DNA of 64,000 nt, from contig CM037861.1 of NCBI GenBank assembly GCA_021292105.1, positions 56,837,245 to 56,901,244 on the forward strand, in the 5' to 3' direction. Source of the stretch: Anadara kagoshimensis. Lineage: Eukaryota; Mollusca; Bivalvia; Arcoida; Arcidae. Shown here piece by piece: positions 47,776-59,416 of the stretch (its first letter is position 1; every line of letters begins with the position of its first letter). The notes below the pieces were generated by a model that saw only the letters and a program-made list of their open reading frames with translations, was not told the DNA's origin and ran no database searches. A program made the position numbers and the translations under genes.

Positions 47776-47998
47776 CATCAACAACAACAACAACAGCAAC
47801 AACATCAGTAGCAGCATCATCATCATCATCACCATCATCGTCATTATCATCACTGTTATAATTCCTATCATCATCATTATCATCATCACTACCACCATCA
47901 TCATCATTATCATCATCACTGTTATAATTGTCATCATCATCAGCAGCAGCAGCATCATTGTCGTCGTCGTCGTTGGTGTTGTCGTTATTGTCGTTTTA
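47681..47998. repeat. Compound trinucleotide microsatellite (CAC/CAT/CAA/CAG/GTC)n
   Basis: About 310 bp of CCACCA then ATC repeats with AAC, AGC and GTC variants, interrupted by two copies of a CACTGTTATAATT block. Low-complexity Ser/Thr, Met and Pro frames here are not genes. Confidence 0.95.
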
Positions 47999-48014
47999 TT
48001 TTCTTCCATCCACG

Positions 48015-48466
48015 ATGGGAGAAATTTTTTCTCACACCTGTGGCATGGAAATCTCTTGTTTTACTCATGTGGGATTTCCTTGTCTCACCCTAGGGTTGAG
48101 ACATATACACGCTGAATTTCCCGCGTATTTTTACCTTGTCTCAACCAACAATTTCTCAACGTCACAATCACTTACATACGCTTAATTGATGACGTCATAA
48201 TCATTTTACATGAGAACGTCAACAAAAATCGATGACGTCATTTTAAGTACGCACGAATGGTGACATAAAACTGAACATTTGATGCAACTTTGAGTTAAAA
48301 CATCATGTTTTATATTGTAAATGTGTGAGAAAAAGAATCCTACACCAGCAACAGGGTAAGACAAAGATATCTCAAATTCGGATGAATATTTTCAATTGAA
48401 AATATTCATCCGAGTTTGAGATATCTCTGTCTTACCCTGTTATCGTCGTAAGATTCTATTAATCTT
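48015..48466 (-). mobile_element. Fold-back MITE, inverted second copy
   Basis: Reverse-oriented relative of 18571-19012. It has the GAGAAATTTTTTCTCAC/GTCTCACC half first, TGACGTCA at 48190-48197 and 48233-48240, then a near-perfect 88-bp palindrome (48352-48439, centre TTCAA|TTGAA, two mismatches) and the terminal GTAAGATTCTATTAA. The left terminus merges into the trinucleotide microsatellite. Confidence 0.75.
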
Positions 48467-48827
48467 CACCTCAACGTGCTTATCTTCACCTCCACGTGCA
48501 GCTTTCAGTGACGTCACAATCAAAGGACAATTGAATGACGTCATATCTTAGCAACATGACGTCGTCTTGCGGGAAAATGACACCCGAATCTACACAATTT
48601 TGATATTTTCACTGCGTTTCAAATGTTTATTTTGGGAGATTAGAATAAATGGCTTTGTTTTCTAGTTTATACATTTTGTATAAACCAAAATCAGGTACAT
48701 TCTGTCCGATGGTCATATTTATTTCTTTGTAAAACGATAAATAACAAAGTTAGATTTACAAAGATGGCGTCGATGTGACTGATACTTCAAGCAAAAAATT
48801 GTCATCAAAATGGAAGAAAAAAATCAA
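48467..48827. other. Interval between two fold-backs, with CRE-like sites
   Basis: Contains TGACGTCA at 48509-48516 and 48536-48543, and a TGACGTCG at about 48558. No coding content seen. Possibly the interior of the same transposable unit as 48828-48939. Confidence 0.45.
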
Positions 48828-48939
48828 TCATGAGTTTTTCCATAAAGGATAGGGAAATCTCAACCTCGGGTTGAATATTTCTGTCGGAGACTTCAACCCC
48901 TCGGGTGAGAATTCCCTATCCTACATGGATACTCATGAT
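48828..48939. repeat. Second palindromic fold-back (48.8 kb)
   Basis: Arms ATCATGAGTTTTTCCATAAA...GGGTTGAA (about 48828-48877) and TTCAACCC...ACTCATGAT (48889-48939) are inverted, roughly 85% matched by eye. It is followed by AGATTCTATTAG, like the fold-back MITE terminus, so it may be the far end of a larger composite element starting near 48467. Confidence 0.75.
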
Positions 48940-51247
48940 AGATTCTATTAGTCTTCTTGAAAATGTGCACATCAATTATTTTGCATCCATTAGCGTAACC
49001 ACTATTGACATGACCATTATCAACGATAAACAGTCTGGGCGTTGTTTTAACCAAAATGTCCGTAAAACAGTGGCGTATATAACTATACCATTAGGAAAAA
49101 CACAATTAGCTATTGGTATCTTTTTCACTCATATTCTATGAATAAAATAAATCAAATTAATGCTAACATTGTGGTTCGTCATGCGTTTCGTTTCTAAGAT
49201 AAAAAGTCACAAATTGCTGAATACTTAATATTAACTTAGAGTGAAACATTGAACCAATTTTGATGACAATTTTTTTAATCAAATTTGTATAAAATAAGCG
49301 TCAAAACATCTTTATCTTAAGTAATTGATTTGATAGCATGTGGAGACTTAGATTTTAGCCTATTTTATTAAAAATGCTTTATTTTTTATTTGTTTGTTTT
49401 TGATTATTACTACAAGTCAAATTTCACTAAAAGACACGAGCCGTTTTGGACAGAAACGTGATTTTAACTATGGGTTTACTTCTCTGTACAATTGGAAAAG
49501 ACATTAACTAATTTTATACCAATCGCAATACCCCTGATACAATTAATTTATAGTGATGGCCAGGAATCTCTTCAAGTTAAGGTGTGAATCTATTACCAAC
49601 TACTGTATAAAAATCGCTCGACTTATACATAACCAATGCCGGATGACATTTTCCACGAAAACATCTCTTTTTCAATCGATTTCAATTATCTTGAGAATCA
49701 AGGAAAGTTAACAAGTGTAATATTGCTAGTTAATCACGGTTCCGGGTATGAAAGCTTATTCGAATCTCCAGTATAAATATCGTTAGAGCGTTTGATTAGT
49801 TATATGGATTCCGGTATCGCTATTTGACAGGTTTCGTAACCCTTATTCACTGGAAATGAATTTAACGTCGATTAAGACACATAGACTCACGATGACAGAA
49901 ATAAAAATATGCTTTGTCGGCACTAAATATTTTTACAGGAAAATATTGTAAAGACGAAGAGGGTTTGAAAATATGAAAACATTTGCCATGATATTCTTTA
50001 AATGTCAAATAGGCACAGAAATATATATTTATGTTCCAAAAATAATATATTTGAAAAAAAGCAATGCAAGTTTAATTAATCATGCATTTGCGCTGAAAAT
50101 GAGAACATTGAAAAGTACCAGTTTTCGTTAGACAGATGATCCTTATATAGTATTAAAAAAATGTCTTTTTAAACTATTCTAGTTCTAATTTCGTTAAACC
50201 ATTTACCCTCAAAGGTAAATTCAAATAAATAACAAAAATCATTTTCAGATCGTTTACATCATTCTTGCTATTTGCGCCAGATACCCCTTGAGATGTTACG
50301 TATTACATGGTAAATTAAAATACCGTGTTGTCATTTGAGAATCCTGCATGTGACAATTTCCATTATAAACATTCAAATGTTGTGCATTTGAAATATGCAT
50401 GAAGTAACATAAAACTATTTTCGACTTTTTAACTAGTCACAGTTTAAATATAAATTCAATTCAGATGCACTTTTTTCTTTTAGCTTACAAATTTATATTT
50501 ACATGATATTCAAACACACTACTGCACTATCGCATATGACATTGATTATATAAGAGCTGTGTACTAAGTTCAAATATTTACATGTAATATGTATGTAGGC
50601 AGCAAAACTTTGATAACATCTTTAAATTTGCTTTTGGCTCTTAATATCATTTGGATTTTCATTGCATGTGATGAAATTGAACTCTCAAGAGTGTTATTTA
50701 AATTTTAATACATTTTTAGCACAAGAGATGGGAATAAATGAAAAAAACTTGGAACTGTTTTGATTAAATAATTCGAATTATATATGATAATAAAATAGAA
50801 TTGATGAATTTTATTTCCATCAGACTTAAGCATTTTTATTATATTGATTACTAGAAAACACAGAGGAAATAAGTTATATATAGAATATTGCTACGGTACA
50901 TTTTCATCATAAACCATAAGTAAATATATAATGCTTGTTTTGTGTATTCATTATATTCACTTCACTTAATAATGTTTAGGCATTCTTCCTTTTCCAACAA
51001 TAAACATAAGCTCCTTATGTTTTTATGGCCTTTTAATGGTTGAGAAAAAGGTAGAATAAGAATCACACGGATGCTTTCCATTAAAAGCTGCCAAAGACTT
51101 CAACATCAAATACAAAAGACTAATTAGGAAAGGTCATAACGTCCATACATTGTAATGACGTTAAATTTTATTACGTACATTCAATCTATTTTAATGTATC
51201 TAATCACATAGACCTTCAACAACATGTTTTATATAATGCAAGTAGGA
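48940..51247. other. No feature recognised
   Basis: AT-rich sequence. Checked for a Rab exon 3 (switch II WDTAGQE coding); none seen. Confidence 0.55.
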
Positions 51248-51388
51248 TAACAAACGTGGCAGGTGTAGCTAGCTAATCAGTTGAACACACGGCCCCACAT
51301 AATGGTGGATTTTAACATGTTTAATTTAAATTGCCAAGTTTTTAAAATTGTGATTTGGTCATGACTTCGTGAGTTTGTTTTCGATTAT
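51248..51388 (+). mobile_element. RT-retroelement 3' end
   Basis: ACGTGGCAGGTGTAGCTAGC, a deletion removing the hairpin, then CACACGGCCCCACATAATGG and ATTGTGATTTGGTCATGACT ending in GTTTTCGATTAT. Confidence 0.65.
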
Positions 51389-52454
51389 GTCAAAACTGTT
51401 GCAAATCTTTCATTAAAATGACATCAAGTACATAATATTAATCCAGACATCTATGATTTCCATAAGTTAAAGATTTCTAAGATTCTTTTGTTCTTTTATT
51501 CCATCAGCAGACGACACAGGAGATATTCTCGTCTAACCGCCAGATTATGAGGAAAGATTGGCGCGTTACGTCAAGTCTTTTATCCATATGTTACAGACTG
51601 AAAGGGTCAATGAGTTGGAAATAAGTTGTTGTGGTAAAGACGATTTAAGGTTCCTGGACCTTTTGTTATTATGCAAGTAAATGAAAACCTGATTTATAAT
51701 AACAGCCATCTTATTGCGCGATAAATCTATGATAAATAGATACAAGATTCCTTGGCTTTTGTTATTATGTTACGAAATCAAAGACGTAACCCTAAACCTC
51801 ATTGGTAATATTATCATCTTATTGCGCACAAGTCTATAAAATTATGTAATGGATAAAAAATGTCATAGTGTCATTTAGTTTATCAAATTCTATGCGGTAA
51901 CCTGACAACAAAAGCCATGAAATTATGTTTAATGCTTTGATCTATTAATTTGTGTATTTATTGTAGTTGCCACTGATTTTATTTTGCTTCTGGGACAAGT
52001 TATTTAAACACGGATCAGTATTTTTTGTTTGATGTATCTTTTTGTAATTGGTTGTATTTTTTTCTCACATTTTACATACATTTTTATTATTTTCAATTCA
52101 TGGTTGTAAGAGACATTAAAGCTTAGATTTAGATTACTTTTAGTAATCTTTTTGTTGTACATAGCCACTTAAAATATTTGTTCTTGTTCTCTGTCACTTA
52201 TAAGCCTATTTATATGTATATACTTAACGTTTTATAACCGGTTGCTCTTCTTGTTTGTCTTTTTATACTATCTTATTGTTTAATGCACTGACTGCCTATT
52301 TGTCATCATTTATAAATACAAGTATCGTCACTTATACACTAGATGTGTCTATCAGCTTTATGAAATCTTTCACATTTTTAACCTTGCATTCATTCAAGAG
52401 CGTTGAAATATTTAAATGACTACCAATAATGGTTATAAATTCACCCATTTTTAA

Positions 52455-52626
52455 TAAAGTCGCAGGTGTAATGTGTTAATCAGGGGAGGATTTTCCTTCC
52501 TAGCACCAGGCCTCCCTTTACTTATGGATATGAAAGTGTTTAGCTTTATGCGCCTGATATTAATGTTTGTACTTTTGCGTTTGAGATTGTGAATAGGGCA
52601 TGGTCCAGTATGTGTGTGTTTGATTT
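52455..52626 (+). mobile_element. RT-retroelement 3' end, degraded
   Basis: CACCAGGCCTCCCTTTACTT, GTTTGTACTTTTGCGTTTGA and GGGCATGGTCCAGTATGTGT follow the family order. Confidence 0.6.
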
Positions 52627-53418
52627 TATCCATTTTTCTATTTTATCCTTCCATATTGCCATTGGAAATCTTGTTTTTCTTTTGGATCTCTGTTATATAA
52701 TTTCATAAAACCAGCAACAGTTTCTAATCTATTTTAATTTCTGAAATCCATTTTCAATAACCGCTCGGAAAATTACTATAAGCAATTTGATAATTCCCTT
52801 ATGATCTCAATAACTAATAAAAAATTGTTTTAATCTCTTAGATGCTGTTACAGGAATTACAATGAGCCTTGTGGTCTTTTGTTTTATTGCGTTTGCACTT
52901 TCAAGAAAGACACATGCTATGCTGTTATGCTATGACATTATTATCAAAGCATTATAAATAGATTCAATAAGCTATGAACTAGAAAACTTCACATTTTAAA
53001 GCTTTTCAAAGAGTTTCAATTTTCAATTTTATTGTTGTAGGCGTACAAATTTTATAGTTAAAGAATAAACGAAGAAAAGCCATTCAATGCATTACAAATA
53101 TGTTCAATTCATTCCATCGGAACAATGAGATAAAATTCTCCCTTAATGTGTTTCACTTGAATGAAAACTTGTGGAATTAATTCCATCAAAACCGAAAGAT
53201 GCGATTTTAACTTTCCTGAATTACATCAAAAACAATCGACGATCTGTTTTTCCTGTATTCTATTCATTATGGTATACAGATGGAATACCTACATTTTTAT
53301 AAAGCATGAAGGGATGTTTATTGGATTGAAAGTACTCCTGTTGGCTGATGCATTTCGTGTATTCTGTAACAAAGGCTGCATTTACAACAATTTTTGCCTT
53401 TTCTTTCCTTCAATTGTT

Positions 53419-53440
53419 TTTTTTTTTTTTTTTTTTTTTC
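53419..53440. repeat. Poly-T tract
   Basis: About 22 T, 36 bp before a reverse-oriented RT-retroelement tip. Confidence 0.9.
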
Positions 53441-53475
53441 ATTTTCTCTTATTTTTGTCAAATTGTCAAGTAACC

Positions 53476-53592
53476 ATCAAACATAAACTTGCCAACTCAT
53501 TCCCAAACCACAATCACAAAGTAAAGTGAAAACCTTGTAAACTGCAAAATATTTGAAACACACAAACTTGCACGGGGGAAGTGAGTCTGGTA
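53476..53592 (-). mobile_element. RT-retroelement 3' tip, degraded
   Basis: TCAAACATAAACTTGCCAAC, AACCACAATCACAAAGTAAA and GCACGGGGGAAGTGAGTC, preceded by a poly-T tract. A 122-codon frame crossing here is an artefact of the poly-T run and the repeat. Confidence 0.55.
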
Positions 53593-54450
53593 CAAAAATG
53601 CAAAAATGATACAAATGTCTGAAAGTTCATTGAACAGATATTGTTGGTGCTAAAAGACATTATGTTGAATATAAGTCTACAAAACCAGACATATTTGAAA
53701 CAGTTGATTGGCTAGTGATTGAATGTGTTAAATAATTAGTTTAGTCTGGACGTCTTATAATCTTGTTAGTCTGCTGTCTATGTCTAGATATAAATTTCTT
53801 GGATGGTTTTATTCTTCCCGTTTTCTACTTTTTCTGCAATCTATTTTGATCATCATTACTATCTGTGATTGCGATTCTGATCCATTAAACATTTTTCATA
53901 ACTTTATGATAAGTCTACACTATGACATGATAATATCTACATATTCTTTGTTAGGTATCTCAAACAGATCCTTTGTTTACTTGAAACAATTATACTTTCT
54001 TATAAAATTCAGTCATCGTTCAGTATTTACTATCATATGAGGAAATAAACGGCAATGATTTCAATTGCATCACACTTGGCCATGATTGATTTTCAATATG
54101 AAGGAAAAAGTGAAAGAAGACAAAAGTTCTTTTTTAAAATCCGTTAATTCGAGATCGTTTGTAACTGTCGTAACCTGATTTATGGAAGTCTTTTTGGCAA
54201 GATATTCATATTGTATATATTTTATGCTAAATAATATCTGTTCAAATATTTTTAAATTTTGTTTCTTGAAATTATGTTTGAGACCAACGGAGTTAATATT
54301 ATCATCTTAACTAAATACCACTTATCACGTCAGTACGTCATTTGCATGATGAATACACAAGTGATGTCACATCATTTGCTCGGCTGTTCCGACATTAGTG
54401 CCGACAGTAATATTGTTTTATTTAATTCTCCTCGTTTTGTTTGGTTCTTT

Positions 54451-54650
54451 TCACGTACATTTGTTTTCCACGTACATTTTTTGTTTATCGCGTACATTTT
54501 GTTTATTACGTACATTTTCTGTTACTGTTTATCACGTACATTTTCTGTTTATCACGTATATTTTCTGTTACTGTTTATAGCGTGCATTTTCTGTTTATCA
54601 AGTACATTTTCTGTTGATCACGTGCATTTTCTGTTTATCACGTACATTTT
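54451..54650. repeat. ~20-bp minisatellite with CACGTA core
   Basis: About ten copies of a TTTATCACGTACATTTTCTG unit with some length variants. Open frames across it (up to 172 codons) are repeat-generated and show no family resemblance. Confidence 0.9.
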
Positions 54651-55205
54651 AAAATACCTCTTGAACTTTTTGGAAATGGCGTGGAAATTACAACTTACAG
54701 AATACAGACATTTAAGAATGCCAACAAGTTTGTTGATGGTTTTCCTTAATGTTTGTCTGGAAAGCTTAACATCTTAAGATAAATGAACAAGTCAGAAGCA
54801 TCTGTTAAAACGTCAATATCTTATTTCTATCACAATATAAACTCTCAGACAACGAATTTATATAACATAAAATGTACAATGTTTTATCACAAATCAAAGT
54901 GTCTTACTTCTATCAAACATATGCCGATTGTTCCTAAAGGACAGTCAATTAAATAATCTTAATCTTACAAGACGGGTCATCTTTGTGATTTTAACGGTTA
55001 TATTGAATGTACATGTCATTCCCAACATTATATAATAATAAATCTTCGCATTAAGTGTTGTATTCTTTTTCCTCCAGACAGACAATTTTATTCGAGTGTT
55101 TTCTCTGTATAAGTCCAAGTGTTTTAGTCCCAATATGATTGATAAGAAATAAAACATCAAGTTAATTTTTTGCTTTTTATCATTTTATCATTATATTCAT
55201 ATTTT

Positions 55206-55346
55206 AAAGGAGGCGATCACCTTTCTTAAGCTGCCGACCTCAAGTGTTTTACTCAATTGGCTAGTTTTCTACGTCTGTTGTTTACTTTTGGAATTGTGAT
55301 TTACACATGGACCTGTATGTTTATGTTTGATTTGTTATTCTCTTAA
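55206..55346 (+). mobile_element. RT-retroelement 3' end, degraded
   Basis: GGAGGCGATCACCTTTCTTA, GCCGACCTCAAGTG and GATTTACACATGGACCTGTA. The order matches the family; many substitutions. Confidence 0.5.
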
Positions 55347-55769
55347 ATAGAATGTTTTCGTACATACGTTTTGAAACAAGTGAAAAGAGTAGTTTGTAAG
55401 GAATGGATTAGAGAATTTGTTCTTAGCGCCTTCTACAAAATATTAGTGCACCATTATTAATATATTAATATTTTATTTGGTATTCCATATATACTACACA
55501 AAAATTAGACCGATTTAAAATTCGATACAAATATCCAAAAACTGAAGTATAAAAAATCCATCCGTGTTTCGTTCTTGTTCTCTTCTTGTTTGAAATGATT
55601 TAATGAATTAAATTTTTGTGCATGAAATTATATCTCATTAATGCAATTACGAGAGGTAGGAAGATGAAATGATATGATTCACGTTATACAAAATTTAATA
55701 ATATTTTTGATGTGGTCTATAACTTTTTGTTGAGTATATATGAAATACTAAACATAAAAAAATATAGAA

Positions 55770-55925
55770 ATCAAAAACAAACGAATTACAATCTAAAAGC
55801 AAACTAAAAACGTGCAAGTTAAACACGTGGACTTCAACCAGGGAAGCGAGGCCGTGTGTACAGGAAGTGTAGAAAGCTTCTATTCAGCTGGCTTTACCTA
55901 TCGCATGTGGCAAAATTTGCCATAC
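55770..55925 (-). mobile_element. RT-retroelement 3' end
   Basis: ATCAAAAACAAACGAATTAC, CACGTGGACTTCAACCAGGG, AGCGAGGCCGTGTG and TCAGCTGGCTTTACC, in reverse orientation with small deletions. Confidence 0.65.
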
Positions 55926-58149
55926 AAAGCTTGCAATTTAATAAATTATTTACTATCTTCGATTTAATTGGATATTTTCATGTAATCGGTTAATATGAAA
56001 TACTATGATTTTTTTAAGAATATAAGTGAAACGGTTCATTCTATTAACTATGAACTCATTATGCAAAGACTTGCATTTACACAATCTTCGCTAAAATGTC
56101 TTTTGGTGGTTTTGTTTACACTCCAGGATCTCAAAGTAGGAAATAACACTGATGTAAAGAAATTAATCTACTGTGGGTGTTCTTATTATCTAGGTATGTT
56201 TATTTTACTTATATCTGCAGGCGTAATTAAGTTTTGTTTTTTATACATGTATCTGTGGGTGTTATTATTGTCTCTTGTTTGTTACGTCCAGGTGCAATGT
56301 TTCTTTGAAAATAACAACGATCCAAAACAGATCGGTGAGAGATTTTGACTGAAATAATTTTATAGAACCGGGAATTTATAAATCAAACGTATATATTCTT
56401 TAGAGTTAGAGATCATGCTAGTTGACAATATGCCTTGCTTAGCAGTTGCAGTGGGAACTACTAATTACGGAACATATCTTTTACAAGACCGGTAACAAGT
56501 TTGATCATATTTCCCTATTTTTTGTCTCGGAAACTACAGCTTAACTTAATAAAAAAATCTATGCTATGAACGTAATAAAATATAATACATAGTTATATCT
56601 AATATTACTTAATTTTTTCTTACAGGCGCGTTTACTTAAATTAAATTTTAATATCATATCCATAGTGCATTTTATATCTGGTATCACCATTCCTACTATA
56701 TTAAGAAAATATTTGTAACCAATGTACAATCTTATTTTGATGTTGTATGTAATAGAAATCTATAAAAGCAAAGAACAACCAGACACATCAAAATCTTGCG
56801 AATTACAACAATATTCTCTTAGGCGACAAGTTCATAAAATGTTCATACTAAAATGTTCTATCACCAATCAAACTGCCTTGCTTCTGCCAAAATTACTGGT
56901 ACTCGCTATTAGAGATAGTCGTTAAAATAACCTTAATCTTTGGTGACTGGTTCTCTTCTTGATGTTTTGCTTCTTGTGTCTTTAAAGAGTAATTGTCAAC
57001 CTAAATGTAAATCAATATTATATGTTTATCGAGAAATACTTACAACAATTTATGTGGTCTTTTCTTCCAAATACTTTGATTTTAAGTATTTCGTCTGTGT
57101 TTGTAGATAGAAAATTTGGACATCAGGTCAGAAATGGATACTTTGTCTTTTGGTTTTATTGTTAAATGATATTTATTTCTCTTGGTAATGTCAAGTATAT
57201 GACCAGTTTCAACACAGTTTCTGGACAATATTGTAAATCGTGGAACAGCTGATGTCTTTCTAACAGCACTACTACCATGTCAGTGGAAACAATTGTATCA
57301 TTAAATTATTCAGTGCCTATCCAGCGTCTTATAATTTTGAAAATAAGTTAACAGGTGAATATGTTGAGTATTTCTTTTTAATTTTTACACATGTCCAAAT
57401 GAACAACTGGATATAAAATTGGCACTGTAATCACATCTCTAGACATTTGCTCCATGATCTGTCAAAATTTCATAATCAATCTCCCAATATATTTATGCTT
57501 TGTCTCGTCTTCTTTGACTATTTTATCACTCACTAATATTGTGTCGTGTTCTTGGTCGTTGCCAAGTATGTGTTTTCTAGTTCCACATTTTTTCATTGGC
57601 CTGTGACCTTAGTATATGTTTGTCTTTTTTTGTCTTGTTTGCTTGTTTCTTTCTTTGTTGTTTCGTGTTCTATTTGCTACTGCTTTCTCTTATTCGTATA
57701 AAACGAAACGTCTGTATAAATTAAATCCTTTGAAAAAGGTATAACGTTTTATAGCTTGGTGACTACGCTACTTTTCATTCGACAGGAACATACACCATTC
57801 ACATCTTTGTCGAAACAGTTGGAATTACGAAAGTATTAAGATATTCTTTTTAACAAGCTGCAATATGATTGACGCAAATTTAAACAAGAGTAATTAAATA
57901 GCCATTAATAGTCAGAAAGCAAATGTCAAACATGACATAAAAGATAATGAATTCTTACGAAAGGAAATATTCAATACACCATCTATAACAAAGGTATTTA
58001 TTACTTTGACTTTCATAAAGGGTTATCGTAAAGTAGGTTAACTCTTTAAATATTTACTGTATGTCTGGCTTGCGCGAAACCAGTTTCTGTTGAATATATA
58101 AAAATACAAATAATATTACTAATGGAAAAATATGTATAATGACAAAACA
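55926..58149. other. No feature recognised
   Basis: Contains a 117-codon frame at 55995-56348 (hydrophobic C-terminal half, two possible membrane stretches) with no repeat identity or recognisable domain. I do not call it a gene. Confidence 0.45.
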
Positions 58150-58385
58150 CGAACAAACATTTCCATGTTTAAATCACATTCCTAAAAGTAAAGTAAAAAG
58201 TCTGGAAGGGTAAGAACCTACTTCTAGCTCGATACAACCGACATGAATGGAATCACAATTAAAAATTAAAGGAACTATTGGAAGTCAAATATATCCAAAA
58301 TAATTGTGATATCAGATATCAAATTTATCAACAATATGATTAAACTTTTTGAGGATCTTAATGAGCCTAAGCTTATAATTTTGAA
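58150..58385 (-). mobile_element. RT-retroelement 3' end, internally deleted
   Basis: AACAAACATTTCCATGTTTA and TCTGGAAGGGTAAGAACCTA; the segment with the second CACGTG is missing. It continues into the ORF antisense (TTAAACTTTTTGAGGATCTT, GAGCCTAAGCTT). Confidence 0.6.
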
Positions 58386-58570
58386 TTCTCTAAGAAATTT
58401 CAATATTAAGGCAAAAATCATTATGTGTTTAAAACATTTCATTAATTGTACTTGATAATTTCATTTTTCATATACGTGTATGTAAAAAAGGCGTTCATAA
58501 AATTTGATGAATAAATCCGATAAAAAAAGGTTCTAATTTAAATTACATATTATACCAGTTTTAATTTTAC

Positions 58571-58616
58571 AGCACTAGACGGCCGTTTCGGAATACAATT
58601 CCTCATCAGTAGTGCT
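58571..58616 (-). ncRNA. Hammerhead ribozyme, complete consensus
   Basis: The minus strand gives a 7-bp stem I (AGCACTA / TAGTGCT), CTGATGA, stem II GGAA-TTGTA-TTCC, GAAA, mini stem III C-GGCC-G, and GTC with the cut between 58578 and 58577. All catalytic-core positions match CUGANGA...GAAA...NUH. Type I topology with a minimal stem III, as in Penelope-like elements and metazoan retrozymes. By sequence it should self-cleave; in vivo loop-loop contacts are unknown. Confidence 0.9.
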
Positions 58617-59007
58617 TGGACCAAAATTATGAAACCAAAATTATTTTGAACTAACACCATTCAGCTACTTTCGGCGGGTTAACATTTTTGCATCCATTAT
58701 GTGTAGTACATATAGGCGATTATGTTTTGTTATTGAAAGCAATTGCAATTGTTCGCAAAACAGTGTAATTAAATGAGTTTTTAGCTGATTAAAAGTATTA
58801 TATATTTTTGATAATTACGCCTTGTGTTATTGCATTTTGTAATTTCAATCTTTGATATCCCGTTATCATGTATTGGCAGTGAACCGAATCAAACATTTGT
58901 AATTAAAGTTTCGTAAAACATAACTTTTAGTTTAGTTAATCGATACATGACGATGGAAATGCGTAGATGATGTTTAAAACTACATATTATACCAGTTGTA
59001 ATTTTAC

Positions 59008-59053
59008 AGCACTAGACGGCCGTTTCGGAATACAATACCTCATCAGTAGTGCT
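59008..59053 (-). ncRNA. Hammerhead ribozyme, intact core
   Basis: Minus strand: AGCACTA, CTGATGA, stem II GGTA-TTGTA-TTCC with one mismatch, GAAA, C-GGCC-G, GTC, TAGTGCT. Core and stem I are intact; stem II is weakened. Cut between 59015 and 59014, 437 nt from the other site. Confidence 0.85.
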
Positions 59054-59394
59054 TGAACCAAAATTATGAGACCAACATTGTTTCAAGATGTTGACCAAAA
59101 TTGTTTCAAGATGTTGAAAAGATTACCAAAGGACCAATATATTTTACCAAATTATTGCATACTGAGTTTGTGATATTCTTGCAATGAATACAATTAGAAA
59201 ACTAATACTAGATGGTATCAGATGGTTGTACGTATATTTGTATTTAACATTTCACACCTATACAGTTTTTAATTTCTTGTCTTGTTTGGTTGTTTCTTTT
59301 ATACTTGTATTTATGTGGTCTTTATTGCTTTAGTTGTTGCCAACTGTTTGTTTTTCAAAAATAACTTAAATCTAGTTATATGCTTTTTCTGCGT

Positions 59395-59416
59395 TTTTTT
59401 TTTTTTTTTTTTTTTT
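59395..59416. repeat. Poly-T tract
   Basis: About 20 T directly before the retrozyme relic at 59417. Confidence 0.9.

Larger units (their letters stand above)
58550..59180 (-). mobile_element. Retrozyme/Penelope-terminal-repeat-like element with two hammerheads, minus strand
   Basis: On the minus strand the order is: partial unit (from ~59180, CTCAGTATGCAATAATTTGG), hammerhead 59053-59008, a 437-nt cleavage-to-cleavage interval, hammerhead 58616-58571, then the family flank TGTAAAATTAAAACTGGTAT. The interval is longer than the 255- and 291-bp units and includes a stretch not seen in them. Two direct-repeat copies of GTTTCAAGATGTTGA sit at 59080-59120. No ORF is recognised. Confidence 0.75.

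Noticed and set aside
47671..48009. 112-codon minus-strand Met/Val/Leu/Thr-rich frame and + strand Pro/Ser-rich frame
   Set aside because: Pure translation of the trinucleotide microsatellite.
51500..51590. Possible exon after a CATCAGCAG acceptor-like site
   Set aside because: Frames are interrupted early, there is no Rab or other domain, and no donor follows at a sensible place.
53161..53529. 122-codon + strand open frame
   Set aside because: Crosses a poly-T tract and a retroelement tip; chance frame.
54259..54777. 172-codon + strand open frame
   Set aside because: Generated by the ~20-bp CACGTA minisatellite; repeated Phe/His/Tyr-rich residues and no domain.
55995..56348. 117-codon + strand frame with hydrophobic segments
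   Set aside because: No family resemblance or flanking splice signals; AT-rich DNA readily gives hydrophobic frames.
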